64,000 bases of DNA from Streptomyces sp. MspMP-M5 (lineage in GTDB: Bacteria; Actinomycetota; Actinomycetes; Streptomycetales; Streptomycetaceae), in NCBI RefSeq assembly GCF_000373585.1, contig NZ_KB891890.1, positions 42,766 through 106,765 on the forward strand, in the 5' to 3' direction. Shown here piece by piece: positions 35,581 through 44,232 of this stretch; within the stretch, counting starts at the first letter, position 1, and the number at the start of each line of letters is the position of its first letter. Both the position numbers and the translations under genes were made by a program. The notes below the pieces were generated by a model. The model was not told where the DNA came from. It made no database searches and saw only the letters and a list, made by a program, of their open reading frames with translations.

Positions 35581-36546
35581 ATGTTGCTGCTACGGCTCGA
35601 CTTGGACGACCTCGCCTCCGTCCGGTTCGCGTGTTCCCCTTTGCAGGAGACCACTCTGAGCCTGTGGGCGTGGCACAACCCGGCCCGGCACGCCGAGCAC
35701 CAGCCGTTCCTGCGCCAGTCCGCCCCGCTGCTTCGGCAACTCAACTGGCCCCTGCTGCAATCGCTGGTCGGCCCGCGTCGGCGCATCCCCGACTTCCTGA
35801 CCCCGCACCCCGCCGGTCCCTCCCCTGACATCGACGACGAGTTCGCCGCGCTCCGGGCAACACCGGCCGAGCGCGTGCGAACCGAGCTCGTTCAGGCCGC
35901 CAGCGGTGCGGAGTTGCGCCCCGAGCTTCAGCAGGCGTACGGAGACCCTGTGGGCCTGCTCATGCGCATCGCCGACGCTCTGCATGCCTACTGGGCACTT
36001 GTGATCGCGCCGCACTGGCCGCGCATGCAGGCCGTCCTGCGTGCCGACGTCCTGCACCGGGCCCAACAGCTGGCCGACGCGGGGGCCGCGGCACTGTTCA
36101 CCGGTATCGACCCGGGGCTGCGCTGGCAGGCCGGCGCCCTCACCGTGGACGCTCTCCGCGACGAACACCGTGAACTGGCGGTGGACGGCCGCGGCGTGAC
36201 GTTCACCCCGTCCCTGTTCTGTGACCATGCCAATACTCTCGTCAACCCCGTCCCACCGCCCAGGATCGGCTACCCGGCCCGCGGCCGCGGCGCGGTCTGG
36301 CACACGGGCACGGCCCCCTTGCCGAAGGCCCTTGCCGACCTCCTCGGCAGCACCCGTGCCCACCTCCTGACCCTTCTCGCGGAGCCCGCCAGTACCACGG
36401 ACCTGGCCCGCCGGCTGGGCCTCAGTCCCAGCACCGTGAGCCAGCACCTCGGCGTCCTGCACCGTGCACGACTGGTCACCCGGGCCCGGCACGGACATCT
36501 CGTCCTGTACCTGCGCAGTCCACTCGGCGACCAACTGGCGGTCTGA
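35581..36546 (+). CDS. ArsR/SmtB-type regulator with long N-terminal domain (DUF5937)
   Basis: 321 residues. The C-terminal 80 residues are a winged helix: GSTRAHLLTLLAEPASTTDLARRLGLSPSTVSQHLGVLHRAR read as its helices (key SPSTVSQHLGVLHRARLV). The preceding 220 residues, starting DDLASVRFACSPLQET, match the large N-terminal domain common in actinobacterial ArsR-like proteins. No metal-binding cysteine cluster is evident. Divergent from the nitroreductase gene, a likely target. Confidence 0.85.
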   Translation: MLLLRLDLDDLASVRFACSPLQETTLSLWAWHNPARHAEHQPFLRQSAPLLRQLNWPLLQSLVGPRRRIPDFLTPHPAGPSPDIDDEFAALRATPAERVRTELVQAASGAELRPELQQAYGDPVGLLMRIADALHAYWALVIAPHWPRMQAVLRADVLHRAQQLADAGAAALFTGIDPGLRWQAGALTVDALRDEHRELAVDGRGVTFTPSLFCDHANTLVNPVPPPRIGYPARGRGAVWHTGTAPLPKALADLLGSTRAHLLTLLAEPASTTDLARRLGLSPSTVSQHLGVLHRARLVTRARHGHLVLYLRSPLGDQLAV

Positions 36547-36605
36547 AACCGTCCGGACCGGGGTGCCGGACTGCCACAGCCGTACCTACCTACGTACCCA
36601 CCCAC

Positions 36606-37418
36606 CTACCGAATCGCCTCGGAACCAAGCAGGTAGCACTGCGTCAGCTCACGAAGTCGACGAGGGCCGAAGCTGCGGCCGTGCCCTGGGTGGACGACGG
36701 ATACGTCAAGGTCAGCGAGGTGTTGCAGGCTGCGCCGGTAGTCGGACGGGTCCGATTCGGGGAGGTCGTCGATGAGGTGGCCGTTGTAGACGACGTCGCC
36801 GGAGTACAACGCGCCGGTGCGTTGCTCGTGCAGCGCGATGCATCCGGGTGTGTGGCCGGGAAGGTGGCGGACCGTCAGCGTCCGACCTCCCACGTCGATG
36901 GTGTCTCCGTCCCGGAGCGGGTGGGTGACCGTCATCGGGCCCAGCTGGTAGGTCCTCGGATCGTAAGCGGCATGCGGCAGCGCGTCGATCAGCAGATCCG
37001 GCACGGCCTCTCGTGCGGCCTCGATGCCGAGCTTCGCGTGGAGCTCGGCTCCGTACAGACTCGCCGGCATGCCCTTCGCCAGGACCTCGGCCGCAGCCTC
37101 GTGCGCCGCCCGTTCGCGGAACTCCTGGGCTCCACCCGCGTGGTCCAGGTGGGCGTGGGTGAGGATCACCAGCGGATCCCGCTCGAACAGCAGGGGGATC
37201 TCCCGGCGCAGTGCGGCCACGCCCAGACCGGCGTCCACGACGATGTCGCGGTCCGTGCCGCGCAGCCACCACAGGTTGGCCTTCACCAGCTTGGCGACAT
37301 GCGGTTCGGTGATCCGCACGACTCCGTCATCCACTTCGTGCAGCTGGTACCAGGGACCCGTGTTCGGTCGGACCTCGACCGCCGGTTGCGCGGAGCGTGC
37401 GTCCCTCGTGCTGGTCAT
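36606..37418 (-). CDS. Metallo-beta-lactamase-fold hydrolase
   Basis: 270 residues from the ATG at 37418. The metal motif THAHLDHAGG (HxHxDH), then HLPGHTPGC, SGDVVYNG and VVHPGHGRSFG supply all ligands of a dinuclear MBL-fold enzyme. The start overlaps the stop of the upstream methyltransferase gene by four bases, so the two are coupled. Substrate unknown; a glyoxalase II- or lactonase-like reaction is possible. Confidence 0.88.
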   Translation of the reverse strand: MTSTRDARSAQPAVEVRPNTGPWYQLHEVDDGVVRITEPHVAKLVKANLWWLRGTDRDIVVDAGLGVAALRREIPLLFERDPLVILTHAHLDHAGGAQEFRERAAHEAAAEVLAKGMPASLYGAELHAKLGIEAAREAVPDLLIDALPHAAYDPRTYQLGPMTVTHPLRDGDTIDVGGRTLTVRHLPGHTPGCIALHEQRTGALYSGDVVYNGHLIDDLPESDPSDYRRSLQHLADLDVSVVHPGHGRSFGPRRLRELTQCYLLGSEAIR

Positions 37419-38200
37419 GCCGCGCACGGCTCCGCTTCACCTGCGACGACAAGTCGGTAGCCGTAGTCCATGTGCTCCTTCTCCAGCAGGTCGGCGTGCC
37501 GGCGCTGCCAGGCACCGGACCGAAGGTCGGCGCGCAGTCTTGCCATCGCCGGTTCCACAACGGAGGACGGAAGCTGGGCGAAGGTGGAGCTCGCCTGTCG
37601 TACGGCGGCATCGAGATAGCGCTCGGGGCGTCGCCAGTAGGCGATCTGGAATCCGTCCGTGAAGTCGTGCGGGATGGGAAAGGGAAGCACGGTGTGCGCA
37701 CCGAGCGCTTCGACGACGTCGGACAGGGGCGTGAAACGCGCGTGCTCAAGGTCCCGGATCTCGGGCAGGTACTCGTCGATCAGCCACAGTTCCGGCTGAT
37801 GCTCCGGATCCCAGGTGAAGACGGTCTGGCGACGGGACACGCGACGCAGCTCACGCAGCCCACCGCGCAGATCGTTCCAGTGGTGCACCGTCATGACCGC
37901 CATGGCCGCATCGAAGTCGTCGTCCTCGAACGGCAGTTGTTCGGCCACGGCCAGCACCTTCCTCGGCCCCGGATGCTGGCCGAGCATGACCTGGGACGGG
38001 TCCACCGCGGTGACCTCCGCGTCCGTCGGCTCGTAGGAACCCGCCCCCGCACCCACGTTGACCACCGTGCGTGCACCTCCCAAGGCCCGACGGATCAATT
38101 CCGCCAGCCGCGGGTCGGGGCGGCGGACGTGCCGATACCCGCTGCCGATACGGTCATATATGGCCGACGTCCCGCCGGCAGCACCAGAGAAGTTCTTCAT
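37415..38200 (-). CDS. SAM-dependent methyltransferase, class I
   Basis: 261 residues. Motif I VVNVGAGAGSYEP, acidic loop TAVDPSQVML and motif VMTVHHWNDLRGGLRELRRV identify a class I methyltransferase of the UbiE/Methyltransf_11 type. Coupled to the MBL-fold gene through an ATGA overlap. Acceptor unknown. Confidence 0.88.
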   Translation of the reverse strand: MKNFSGAAGGTSAIYDRIGSGYRHVRRPDPRLAELIRRALGGARTVVNVGAGAGSYEPTDAEVTAVDPSQVMLGQHPGPRKVLAVAEQLPFEDDDFDAAMAVMTVHHWNDLRGGLRELRRVSRRQTVFTWDPEHQPELWLIDEYLPEIRDLEHARFTPLSDVVEALGAHTVLPFPIPHDFTDGFQIAYWRRPERYLDAAVRQASSTFAQLPSSVVEPAMARLRADLRSGAWQRRHADLLEKEHMDYGYRLVVAGEAEPCAA

Positions 38201-38432
38201 GCCTCAGATCACAACAGAACGTCTGCGGGGCGGGCCAAAGATTCGGTGTAGGCCGAAAAGCGTCGTGGCCCACGCAGCGAGGTAGGACAGCGGCAGCCGC
38301 CAGGCACAGGGGAGTGCCAGCGCACCAAGCGAGAGATGCCTGCCCTCCGGCGAACGGAGGTGTCACGGGCCCCAGTTGATGGATATAGAGGCACCCACGT
38401 CCGTATGGCCGCCAGCAGACAGGGTGCTGCTG

Positions 38433-38765
38433 TCAGTCGAACTCGCACACGGCATAGACCGTGGCCGTGCCTACTGGGTAGGGCCACCCGCCACCATCGG
38501 AAACGCGCACGGTCCAGCCCTTGCCGTCGTCCGTCGGGTGGCTGGCCCGTGCGAACAACCGCAAGCGCCCTGAGTCGAATCCGCCGCCGACGACTGCAGA
38601 GTCCGCGGGGCAACGTGCGGTGCCCTCTCCGTATGCCCCCCAGGGCCCTGACTTGACTGCGAATTCTTGCTTGACGATCTGCTTGGCGGGGGCAGCCTCT
38701 GCTGGAACGGCAAAGGTGCCCAGAAGCGCGGTGGACCCGAGAACAGCGATGACGATGCGATGCAC
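38433..38765 (-). CDS. Small secreted protein
   Basis: 110 residues from a GTG (VHRIVIAVLGSTALLGTF); further upstream codons are open. A signal peptide ends near VPAEAAPA. The mature part has two cysteines (GTARCPADSAVVGGGF and AVCEFD) and Gly-Trp-rich loops (SDGGGWPYP). The CPADSxxxGGG pattern resembles small secreted beta-barrel proteins common in Streptomyces, but I cannot name a family. Confidence 0.7.
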   Translation of the reverse strand: MHRIVIAVLGSTALLGTFAVPAEAAPAKQIVKQEFAVKSGPWGAYGEGTARCPADSAVVGGGFDSGRLRLFARASHPTDDGKGWTVRVSDGGGWPYPVGTATVYAVCEFD

Positions 38766-39062
38766 GAGCAGTCCTTTGCTGTTTTCCACTTGAGCCGAGA
38801 CCACAGTTCCCCAGTTGAGGGTGGGCAGCCGCCGGTTCCTTGATCAAATCACCTAATTAGAGGCGTCGAATCGCGTCCTCTGGATAGGAGGCGATCCCTC
38901 GCGTGCCGCAGACCCCGCCCCTTGTTCTGTTCCTGGATGTCCCGAGCTGATGAGGGTCGGCGGACGGTCCGTCAGCGAGGTGCTGCTCGTCGAGTAGATG
39001 CGCCCGCTGCTCGGGGAGCCGGCCTCGGCCTGCAGTGCCGCGCCGACGACCCCGAGTCCCCG

Positions 39063-39347
39063 CTACTTGGGAAGCAGCGTGAAGAACTCGCGTGGCCGGT
39101 GTTCGCGTTCGTCGCATTCGGTGATCACGCCCGAATCGCTGGCGGCGGCGAACGCCGCCTTCAGGGTCTCCTCGGACTCGAATCGGCCGGTTGTCACGAT
39201 CGCTCCGCCGTCGGCCGTGACCCAGCATTCGGTCGCCAGGCAGGCCGGCCTGGAGCGCACGAACTCACAAGCCGTGCGCACGCGGCCGATGAACTCCTCA
39301 AAGTACTCAGGTCGCGGGTAGTGGAATGCAACGAAACCGACGGTCAT
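39063..39347 (-). CDS. ABM-like monooxygenase-fold protein
   Basis: 94 residues with the dimeric alpha-beta-barrel pattern of antibiotic-biosynthesis monooxygenases: FVAFHYPRPEYFEEFIGRVRTA, a CWVTADGGAIVTTGRFESEETL middle and a C-terminal helix. Divergent from a TetR gene, with two inverted repeats between them, so it is probably repressed by that TetR protein. Confidence 0.75.
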   Translation of the reverse strand: MTVGFVAFHYPRPEYFEEFIGRVRTACEFVRSRPACLATECWVTADGGAIVTTGRFESEETLKAAFAAASDSGVITECDEREHRPREFFTLLPK

Positions 39348-39366
39348 GCCGTCGCCCCCTCTCGCA

Positions 39367-39382
39367 TATACGATGGCGTATA
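39367..39382. promoter_or_regulatory. TetR operator candidate, TATACG-N4-CGTATA (site 1)
   Basis: Perfect inverted repeat tatacg-atgg-cgtata between the divergent ABM-like and TetR genes. Confidence 0.8.
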
Positions 39383-39401
39383 GAACGAGGCTAGCCCCGT
39401 A

Positions 39402-39417
39402 TGTACGGTGGCGTATA
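39402..39417. promoter_or_regulatory. TetR operator candidate (site 2, one mismatch)
   Basis: tgtacg-gtgg-cgtata; centre 35 bp from site 1 and 29 bases before the TetR start. Confidence 0.75.
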
Positions 39418-39445
39418 GATCACGGCAGGTGAGAGGAAGCACATC

Positions 39446-40036
39446 ATGGGCGCCACCCGCACACCACGTGACAAGTGGATCGAGGAGGGGCTGAGGGCGC
39501 TCGCGGCCGGCGGCGTGGACGCGGTACGCATCGAGTCGCTGGCCAAGGCGCTCGGCGTCACCAAAGGAGGGTTCTACGGCTACTTCGCCGACCGCGACGC
39601 GCTACTGGAGGCGATGCTGGATGCCTGGGAACGCGAAAGCATCGACGAGGTCCTCGACCACGTCGAACGCGCCGACGGCGACGCCCGGACAAAGATCCGC
39701 CTGGCCGGGCGGCTCACCCTCTCCAGCGACCGCCTGCTGCCGATCGACCTCGCCGTGCGGGACTGGGCGCGTCGCGACGCACGGGTCGCCGCACGCCTGC
39801 GCCGCGTCGACAACCGCCGTATGGACCTGCTGCGCGAGCTCATCGGCACCTTCTGCTCCGACCCCGACGAGATCGAGGCCCGCAGCCTGCTCGCTTTCTG
39901 CCTGTGCATCGGCAACCACTTCCTCGCCGCCGACCACGGAAGCCGCAGCCGCGCCGACATCATGGACCGCGCCACCGACATTCTCCTCGATCGCCCACGC
40001 GGCCATCACGGCCATCACGGCCATCACGGCCCCTGA
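39446..40036 (+). CDS. TetR-family regulator with His-Gly tail
   Basis: 196 residues. HTH: WIEEGLRALAAGGVDAVRIESLAKALGVTKGGFYGYFADRDALLEA (key GVTKGGFYGYF). The C-terminal ligand domain ends in (GHH)n from three copies of ggccatcac. It probably binds the two TATACG-N4-CGTATA sites upstream and so controls itself and the ABM-like gene. The same site occurs twice upstream of the DUF2867 gene at 43.2 kb, next to the remnant of a second copy of this TetR gene. Confidence 0.88.
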   Translation: MGATRTPRDKWIEEGLRALAAGGVDAVRIESLAKALGVTKGGFYGYFADRDALLEAMLDAWERESIDEVLDHVERADGDARTKIRLAGRLTLSSDRLLPIDLAVRDWARRDARVAARLRRVDNRRMDLLRELIGTFCSDPDEIEARSLLAFCLCIGNHFLAADHGSRSRADIMDRATDILLDRPRGHHGHHGHHGP

Positions 40037-40363
40037 AGTATGGCGGGTTGGTGGTGGTCGCTGAGTGGCCTGGGGCGACCGTGACTGGCCGTCATCGCGC
40101 GACGAAGAGAGTGGATCAGAACCGCTTCGTATGGACGCCGTCACCGAGAACCACCACGGTGTCGTCGTGCCGACGATGCCAGTCCCTGACTACTGACTGT
40201 GCATCAACCAAGGTCTTCGAAGACGAACTGCGGCACCGCGCGGCAACGAAAAAAGTGCACCTTCACAGGCATGGTGTGACCGTGTTGCAGCGAGGGCGCC
40301 CGCTGAGGACACGATCCGGGCGGGTTAGTGTCACGCCGGATGTTCAAGCGAGACGAGGGGGGC
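40037..40363. other. Gene-free region
   Basis: 327 bases between the TetR gene and the chimeric kinase. One frame reads TKVFEDELRHRAATKKVHLHRH but has no start and no recognised family. Nothing else supportable. Confidence 0.35.
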
Positions 40364-41419
40364 ATGAGCAGGGCGTTCGCTCTTCGGGCGGGCAGGACGG
40401 GACTGGTCGGGGAGGCGGTGGCCTCCAGGGCGTCGCTGGTCGGCGCCACGGTCGGGCTGCTGCCGTTGCTCGGGCTGGTGCCGGCACTGTCCGGGGCCGA
40501 CGGCCGGTCGGGTCTGGTGCTCGCAGGCGGGGCCGCGCCGGTGCTGTTCGGGGCGGCCCAGGTGGCCATCGCGTGGTCGTGCCAGACAGCCCGGCTGGGA
40601 GCGGGATTCCGTTCGGGGCTGTTGGTGCCGCTCGCGGCGGCGTCCACGGTACTGCCGCTGTGGCTGGGCCGGGAGTGGACCCTTCTGCTGCTGTACCTGG
40701 CGGCGAGTGCGGCGGTCGCGGTGCCGCCGCGACTGTGCGTGCCGACGCTGGCGGGCACGGTCGGCCTGGCGTACGGGGTGGCCGAGCGGGCCGACCACGC
40801 CGGGGCCGTCCCCACCGTGGTGCTGACCGCCGCGGTCGGGATGGCCATGGCGACGTATCGGCGCATCCTCGACCTGAACGCCGAACTGCGAAGCACGCGC
40901 CGCGAGTTGGCCCGTTCCGCAGTGGCGGAGGAGCGGCTGCGGTTCGCCCGCGACGTGCACGACATGCTGGGCCACAGCCTGCTGCAGCTGATCCTGCACA
41001 CCGAGGTGACCCGCCGGTTGCACCGGGCCAGGGAGACCGACGTGGAGGCAGAGCTGCAGAAGATCGAGGACCTGGGCCGGCAGGCGCTGGAGCGCGTGCG
41101 CGAGGCCGTCACCGGCTACCGGCGGCTCAGCCTGCCCGCCGTGGTCGAGGAGGCGCGGCCGACCCTCGCAGACGCGGGGGTGACACTCGACTTCGACGCC
41201 GACCCGGCGGAGCTGCCCGAGGAGGTCGAGCTCATCCCCCCCCGGGAGCGGGAGGTCCTCGCCACAGTACTCGACGGATCGCCGATCGCGGCCGTGGCCG
41301 CGCGCGTGCACCTGGCCGAGAAGACGGTGCGCAACTACCTGTCCGCCGCCATCAGCAAGACCGGCTGCGCCAACCGCTTCGAGGCGGCGCACCATGCGCG
41401 CGAACGCGGCTGGTTGTGA
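40364..41419 (+). CDS. DesK-type histidine kinase fused by deletion to a response-regulator HTH
   Basis: About 351 residues. Five or so membrane helices, then the dimerisation/phosphoacceptor helix RFARDVHDMLGHSL (HisKA_3) and the beginning of the next region to LPEEVE. At that point (about nt 41232) the sequence switches directly to LIPPREREVLATVLDG and AARVHLAEKTVRNYL, the LuxR-type HTH of a DesR-like response regulator, and ends like one (ERGWL). The ATPase domain of the kinase and the receiver domain of the regulator are absent. This is best explained by an in-frame deletion joining adjacent kinase and regulator genes. The ATG at 40364 follows a G-rich ribosome site; upstream ATG codons exist. 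It cannot autophosphorylate. Confidence 0.85.
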   Translation: MSRAFALRAGRTGLVGEAVASRASLVGATVGLLPLLGLVPALSGADGRSGLVLAGGAAPVLFGAAQVAIAWSCQTARLGAGFRSGLLVPLAAASTVLPLWLGREWTLLLLYLAASAAVAVPPRLCVPTLAGTVGLAYGVAERADHAGAVPTVVLTAAVGMAMATYRRILDLNAELRSTRRELARSAVAEERLRFARDVHDMLGHSLLQLILHTEVTRRLHRARETDVEAELQKIEDLGRQALERVREAVTGYRRLSLPAVVEEARPTLADAGVTLDFDADPAELPEEVELIPPREREVLATVLDGSPIAAVAARVHLAEKTVRNYLSAAISKTGCANRFEAAHHARERGWL

Positions 41420-41422
41420 CGG

Positions 41423-42480
41423 CTACCGTCGGTGCGCCGGGAAGCCGGGCACCAGGAACGGTTCCAGCCACCCCGATCTTGCCGCGTCCGCCAGAGTGAC
41501 GGCCGCTGCTACCGGGAGGTCCGGGAGGTCCGGGAGGTTGCAGTACTGCCGCCCGGCCGCGGTCGCGGCGGTGAGCGTGGTCAGACCGGCCCGCCGCTGG
41601 AAGAAGGAGGCGTGGAAGGTCCAGCCGATCACCGCGTCCTCGCGCGTCACCTGGCGGCGGTGTACCAACGAGCCCCGGCCGATGGCCAGTTGGCCCTCAC
41701 GCAGCGCGTTCCCGAGGCTGCGATAGCGGTCCCGGGCCAGCAGCTCAGCCACCGGCGGCAGGGCCAGCACAGCCACCCGGCTCCAGCGGGGCAGATCCGT
41801 CCACCAGGGCCCGTCGGGCCACGAGGTCACCGTCCAGACAAGGACGACGACGGCCGCTGCGGCGGTTCCTCCAGGGTGACCGAGCGTGCGGTGGTCAGGC
41901 CGTGGTGACGGCGCCCAAACGGATCCACCCCGGCCCGAACACACTGATCTCCCCGACATCCGCCATCGCCCCGTCTTGTAGCGGAGGTCGGTGAACTACG
42001 TGGAGCGGCAGGCTACTTGGCACCCAGTGCAGCAGCTCGTCCCGCAACCGCTCGGCTACCGTCGCGTCGAGCGAGTCCAGGACCAGCACGTCGCGGTGTC
42101 GGCCGGACCGGCCGGTGTCGACGACCAACCGCTGCAGGCCGAGGATCCGCTGATACGGCCCCGAGACGGCGCCCACGGAGCGGACCCGGTCGAGTGGAAC
42201 GGCCATCGGCTCGCGTCGCACCAGGCCGCACCGGGGCAGGATCTGATCGCCCATCAGCCGCGATAGGCCGTGGTGAGCCAGCGGGCCAACCCGACACCGG
42301 CTGCGGCCACCAGGCCGAGCGGGCCCCACAGTTGAGGGGAGTTTCTGCCGAGGAAAACGACCACCGCCAGCGGCGGCTCCCAGAGCAGCCCGTCCCCGGT
42401 CTTCAGGGACAGATGTCCCGGCCCGCCCCGTCAGGTCCTCGGCACGCGCGTCTGGTCCCGGCGGCGGGGGACGGTTCGAC
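41423..42480 (-). pseudogene. Bacterial PH-domain (YdbT-like) membrane protein, frameshifted
   Basis: Fragments in different frames: LGLVAAAGVGLARWLTTAYRG (membrane helix), then after a shift near 42265 LMGDQILPRCGLVRREPMAVPLDRVRSVG (first PH domain), then after another near 41900 VVVLVWTVTSWPDGPWWTD, AELLARDRYRSLGNALREGQLAIGRGSLVHRR and AVIGWTFHASFFQRRAGLTTL. This order is that of YdbT-like proteins with repeated PH domains. At least two frame changes; not functional as written. Confidence 0.8.
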
Positions 42481-42606
42481 GGGCGCGGTGCGGACGTCGT
42501 CATCGAGGCAATCGGCATGGAGGCCCACCGGACGCCCGTGGCGAAGGCCGCGCAACGGGCCGTCGATGGCGACGAGCACGGCGCGATACGCCGTGGCCTG
42601 CCTGGA

Positions 42607-43236
42607 TCAGTCTCGGGTTCTGGGATCTCCCGTCGGCAGCGCGCTCCGTCTGGCGGCGTTCGCCTGCCACTGGCGGCCGATGGAGCGCATCAGCGCCGGG
42701 TACACCCCGATGTACCGGAAGGGCTTGATGGCAGCCATGTAGAGGGCGCCGAACAGCCCGTTCGGCTTCACCAGGACGGCCATCTGGCCGCGGTAGCCGC
42801 CGGAGCCGTCCGGAACCCAGCCGATGTGCATCACCGCGTGCACAGTCTTGTTGCCCATCTCGGCGGCCCATTCGTCGTCCCTCTGATAGAGGGAGGTGAA
42901 CGGCGACGAGCCGAGATCGGGGCCCTGGGGTCTCTCGCGAAGGTCCGCCGGCAACCGGTCACGTAGGGAAGGCAGTCGGGCACCGATGCCGGTACCCGAC
43001 TTGTCCCAGCCGAGCAGTGCTCCCAGCTTCCAGCGGATGGCGAAGAGCACACGGGAGACGGGACCTTCTCCGTTCACCCCGCTCCTGATCCCCTCGGCAG
43101 TCTGGCGCACCAGCCACACAAGGTCATCAGGTCCGCCGGGGGTGGGAAGTGCCCACACGTCCTCGACCGTGAAGTCGTCGGTGATCTCGTGGATCCGCCA
43201 GGGGCGGTCGGTGTGGGCTGTTCGGGGAAGTCGCAT
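42607..43236 (-). CDS. DUF2867 protein
   Basis: 209 residues from the ATG at 43236. RIHEITDDFTVEDVWALPTPGG, VLFAIRWKLGALLGWD and the late FGALYMAAIKPFRYIGVYPALM match DUF2867, a family related to SRPBCC-type or lipid-handling proteins of unknown role. Two perfect TATACG-N4-CGTATA palindromes lie directly upstream, so a TetR protein probably represses it. The facing TetR gene is only a remnant, leaving the TetR at 39446 as the likely regulator. Confidence 0.85.
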   Translation of the reverse strand: MRLPRTAHTDRPWRIHEITDDFTVEDVWALPTPGGPDDLVWLVRQTAEGIRSGVNGEGPVSRVLFAIRWKLGALLGWDKSGTGIGARLPSLRDRLPADLRERPQGPDLGSSPFTSLYQRDDEWAAEMGNKTVHAVMHIGWVPDGSGGYRGQMAVLVKPNGLFGALYMAAIKPFRYIGVYPALMRSIGRQWQANAARRSALPTGDPRTRD

Positions 43237-43251
43237 GAGCAGGCCCCTATC

Positions 43252-43267
43252 TATACGGCGGCGTATA
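43252..43267. promoter_or_regulatory. TetR operator candidate (DUF2867 site 1)
   Basis: Perfect repeat tatacg-gcgg-cgtata, 16 bases upstream of the DUF2867 start and of the same type as those at 39367 and 39402. Confidence 0.8.
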
Positions 43268-43285
43268 CATTGAACATAGGTCATC

Positions 43286-43301
43286 TATACGCCCTCGTAT
43301 A
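43286..43301. promoter_or_regulatory. TetR operator candidate (DUF2867 site 2)
   Basis: Perfect repeat tatacg-ccct-cgtata; centre 34 bp from the neighbouring site, reproducing the spacing seen at the 39.4-kb locus. Confidence 0.8.
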
Positions 43302-43330
43302 CTCGGCAGGGACGTGAGGAGCCACACACC

Positions 43331-43440
43331 ATCGGCGCCACCCGCACGCCATGCGGCAAGTGGATCGGGGAAGGCTTGCCAGGCACTTGCCGCGGGCGGG
43401 CCCGAAGCCGTCCGGGTCGAGACGCCGGCGCAGACACTGA
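43331..43440 (+). pseudogene. Remnant of a TetR regulator, paralogue of the gene at 39446
   Basis: Bases 43331-43380 encode IGATRTPCGKWIGEG, matching MGATRTPRDKWIEEG of the intact TetR, but the start codon is ATC. After a frame change, ALAAGGPEAVRVETPAQTLS matches its next 20 residues. The rest of the gene is gone. Confidence 0.85.
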
Positions 43441-43725
43441 GCGTTTTCCGTCCTCAGTCTGAGCTGGTCAGATGAAGGGCGAGGACGGCCTGACCGGCGT
43501 TTGCTGCCGGTCGTGCAGCTCGACGATCCAGCCACGGCCCCTCCGGCACCCCGCCAGAAGGCATATATGCGGAAAGGGGTCGAGGCAGGCGTTCGCAACG
43601 GGTTTCCGCATTATAAGGACGTGGATGGCGATGCGGCCCTACTGTGATGGCGACGAATCCGGGTGGTACAACGGGGCGCTATCAAGCCAGTCATGCGCCC
43701 GCCGACCGGCTGCCAGGGGGTTGCT

Positions 43726-44232
43726 TTGCGGGTACGGATCGACAGTGACGGGGCGGGCGATGGCAGTGGGTCGCGGGCTGAGGGTGCCCGTCTGACTGCC
43801 GACTTCGCGGACTGGCTGGTTCAGGATCGCAACGTGGGCCTGCATACGGAGATACAACGCGTCCGGCCGGACACGACCGACGGCTCGATGTCCGGTGACC
43901 TCGTGGAATGGATCAGCTTGGCGGTCTCCTCCGGGTTCAGCATCTTGTCGTTGCTCCGGGCGCACAGGTCCTTCCGTGCGTCGCTGCCGCCGCGCCTGCG
44001 GCCGGGGGCGCGGATGGTGATCGAGATCGGCGGTGTGCGATTGGTCGTGGAGGACGGCACCGAGCAGGACGCGGTACGCATCGCACGTGCCCTCGCCGCG
44101 TCCGAATCCGAATCCGAATCTGAGGCCGATTCCGAGCCCGATTCCGAGCCGCAGCTTGGGACGGAATCGCCTCTCCCGCCTGCATCCGCCGAGGGTACGT
44201 CTGCGGAGGACGAGGGCGATGACGGTTCCTGA
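43726..44232 (+). CDS. EACC1-type component of a caspase system
   Basis: 168 residues if the TTG at 43726 is used; GGGGG lies just upstream. ATG codons at 43663 and 43693 are in frame. The protein has DFADWLVQDRNVGLHTEIQR, a hydrophobic LVEWISLAVSSGFSILSLL segment, LRPGARMVIEIGGVRLVVED and an acidic Ser/Glu tail. This is the pattern of effector-associated constant component 1 (EACC1), defined as a partner of caspase- or trypsin-like effectors in bacterial conflict systems. It overlaps the caspase gene by 14 bases, so the two are made together. Confidence 0.75.
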   Translation: MRVRIDSDGAGDGSGSRAEGARLTADFADWLVQDRNVGLHTEIQRVRPDTTDGSMSGDLVEWISLAVSSGFSILSLLRAHRSFRASLPPRLRPGARMVIEIGGVRLVVEDGTEQDAVRIARALAASESESESEADSEPDSEPQLGTESPLPPASAEGTSAEDEGDDGS

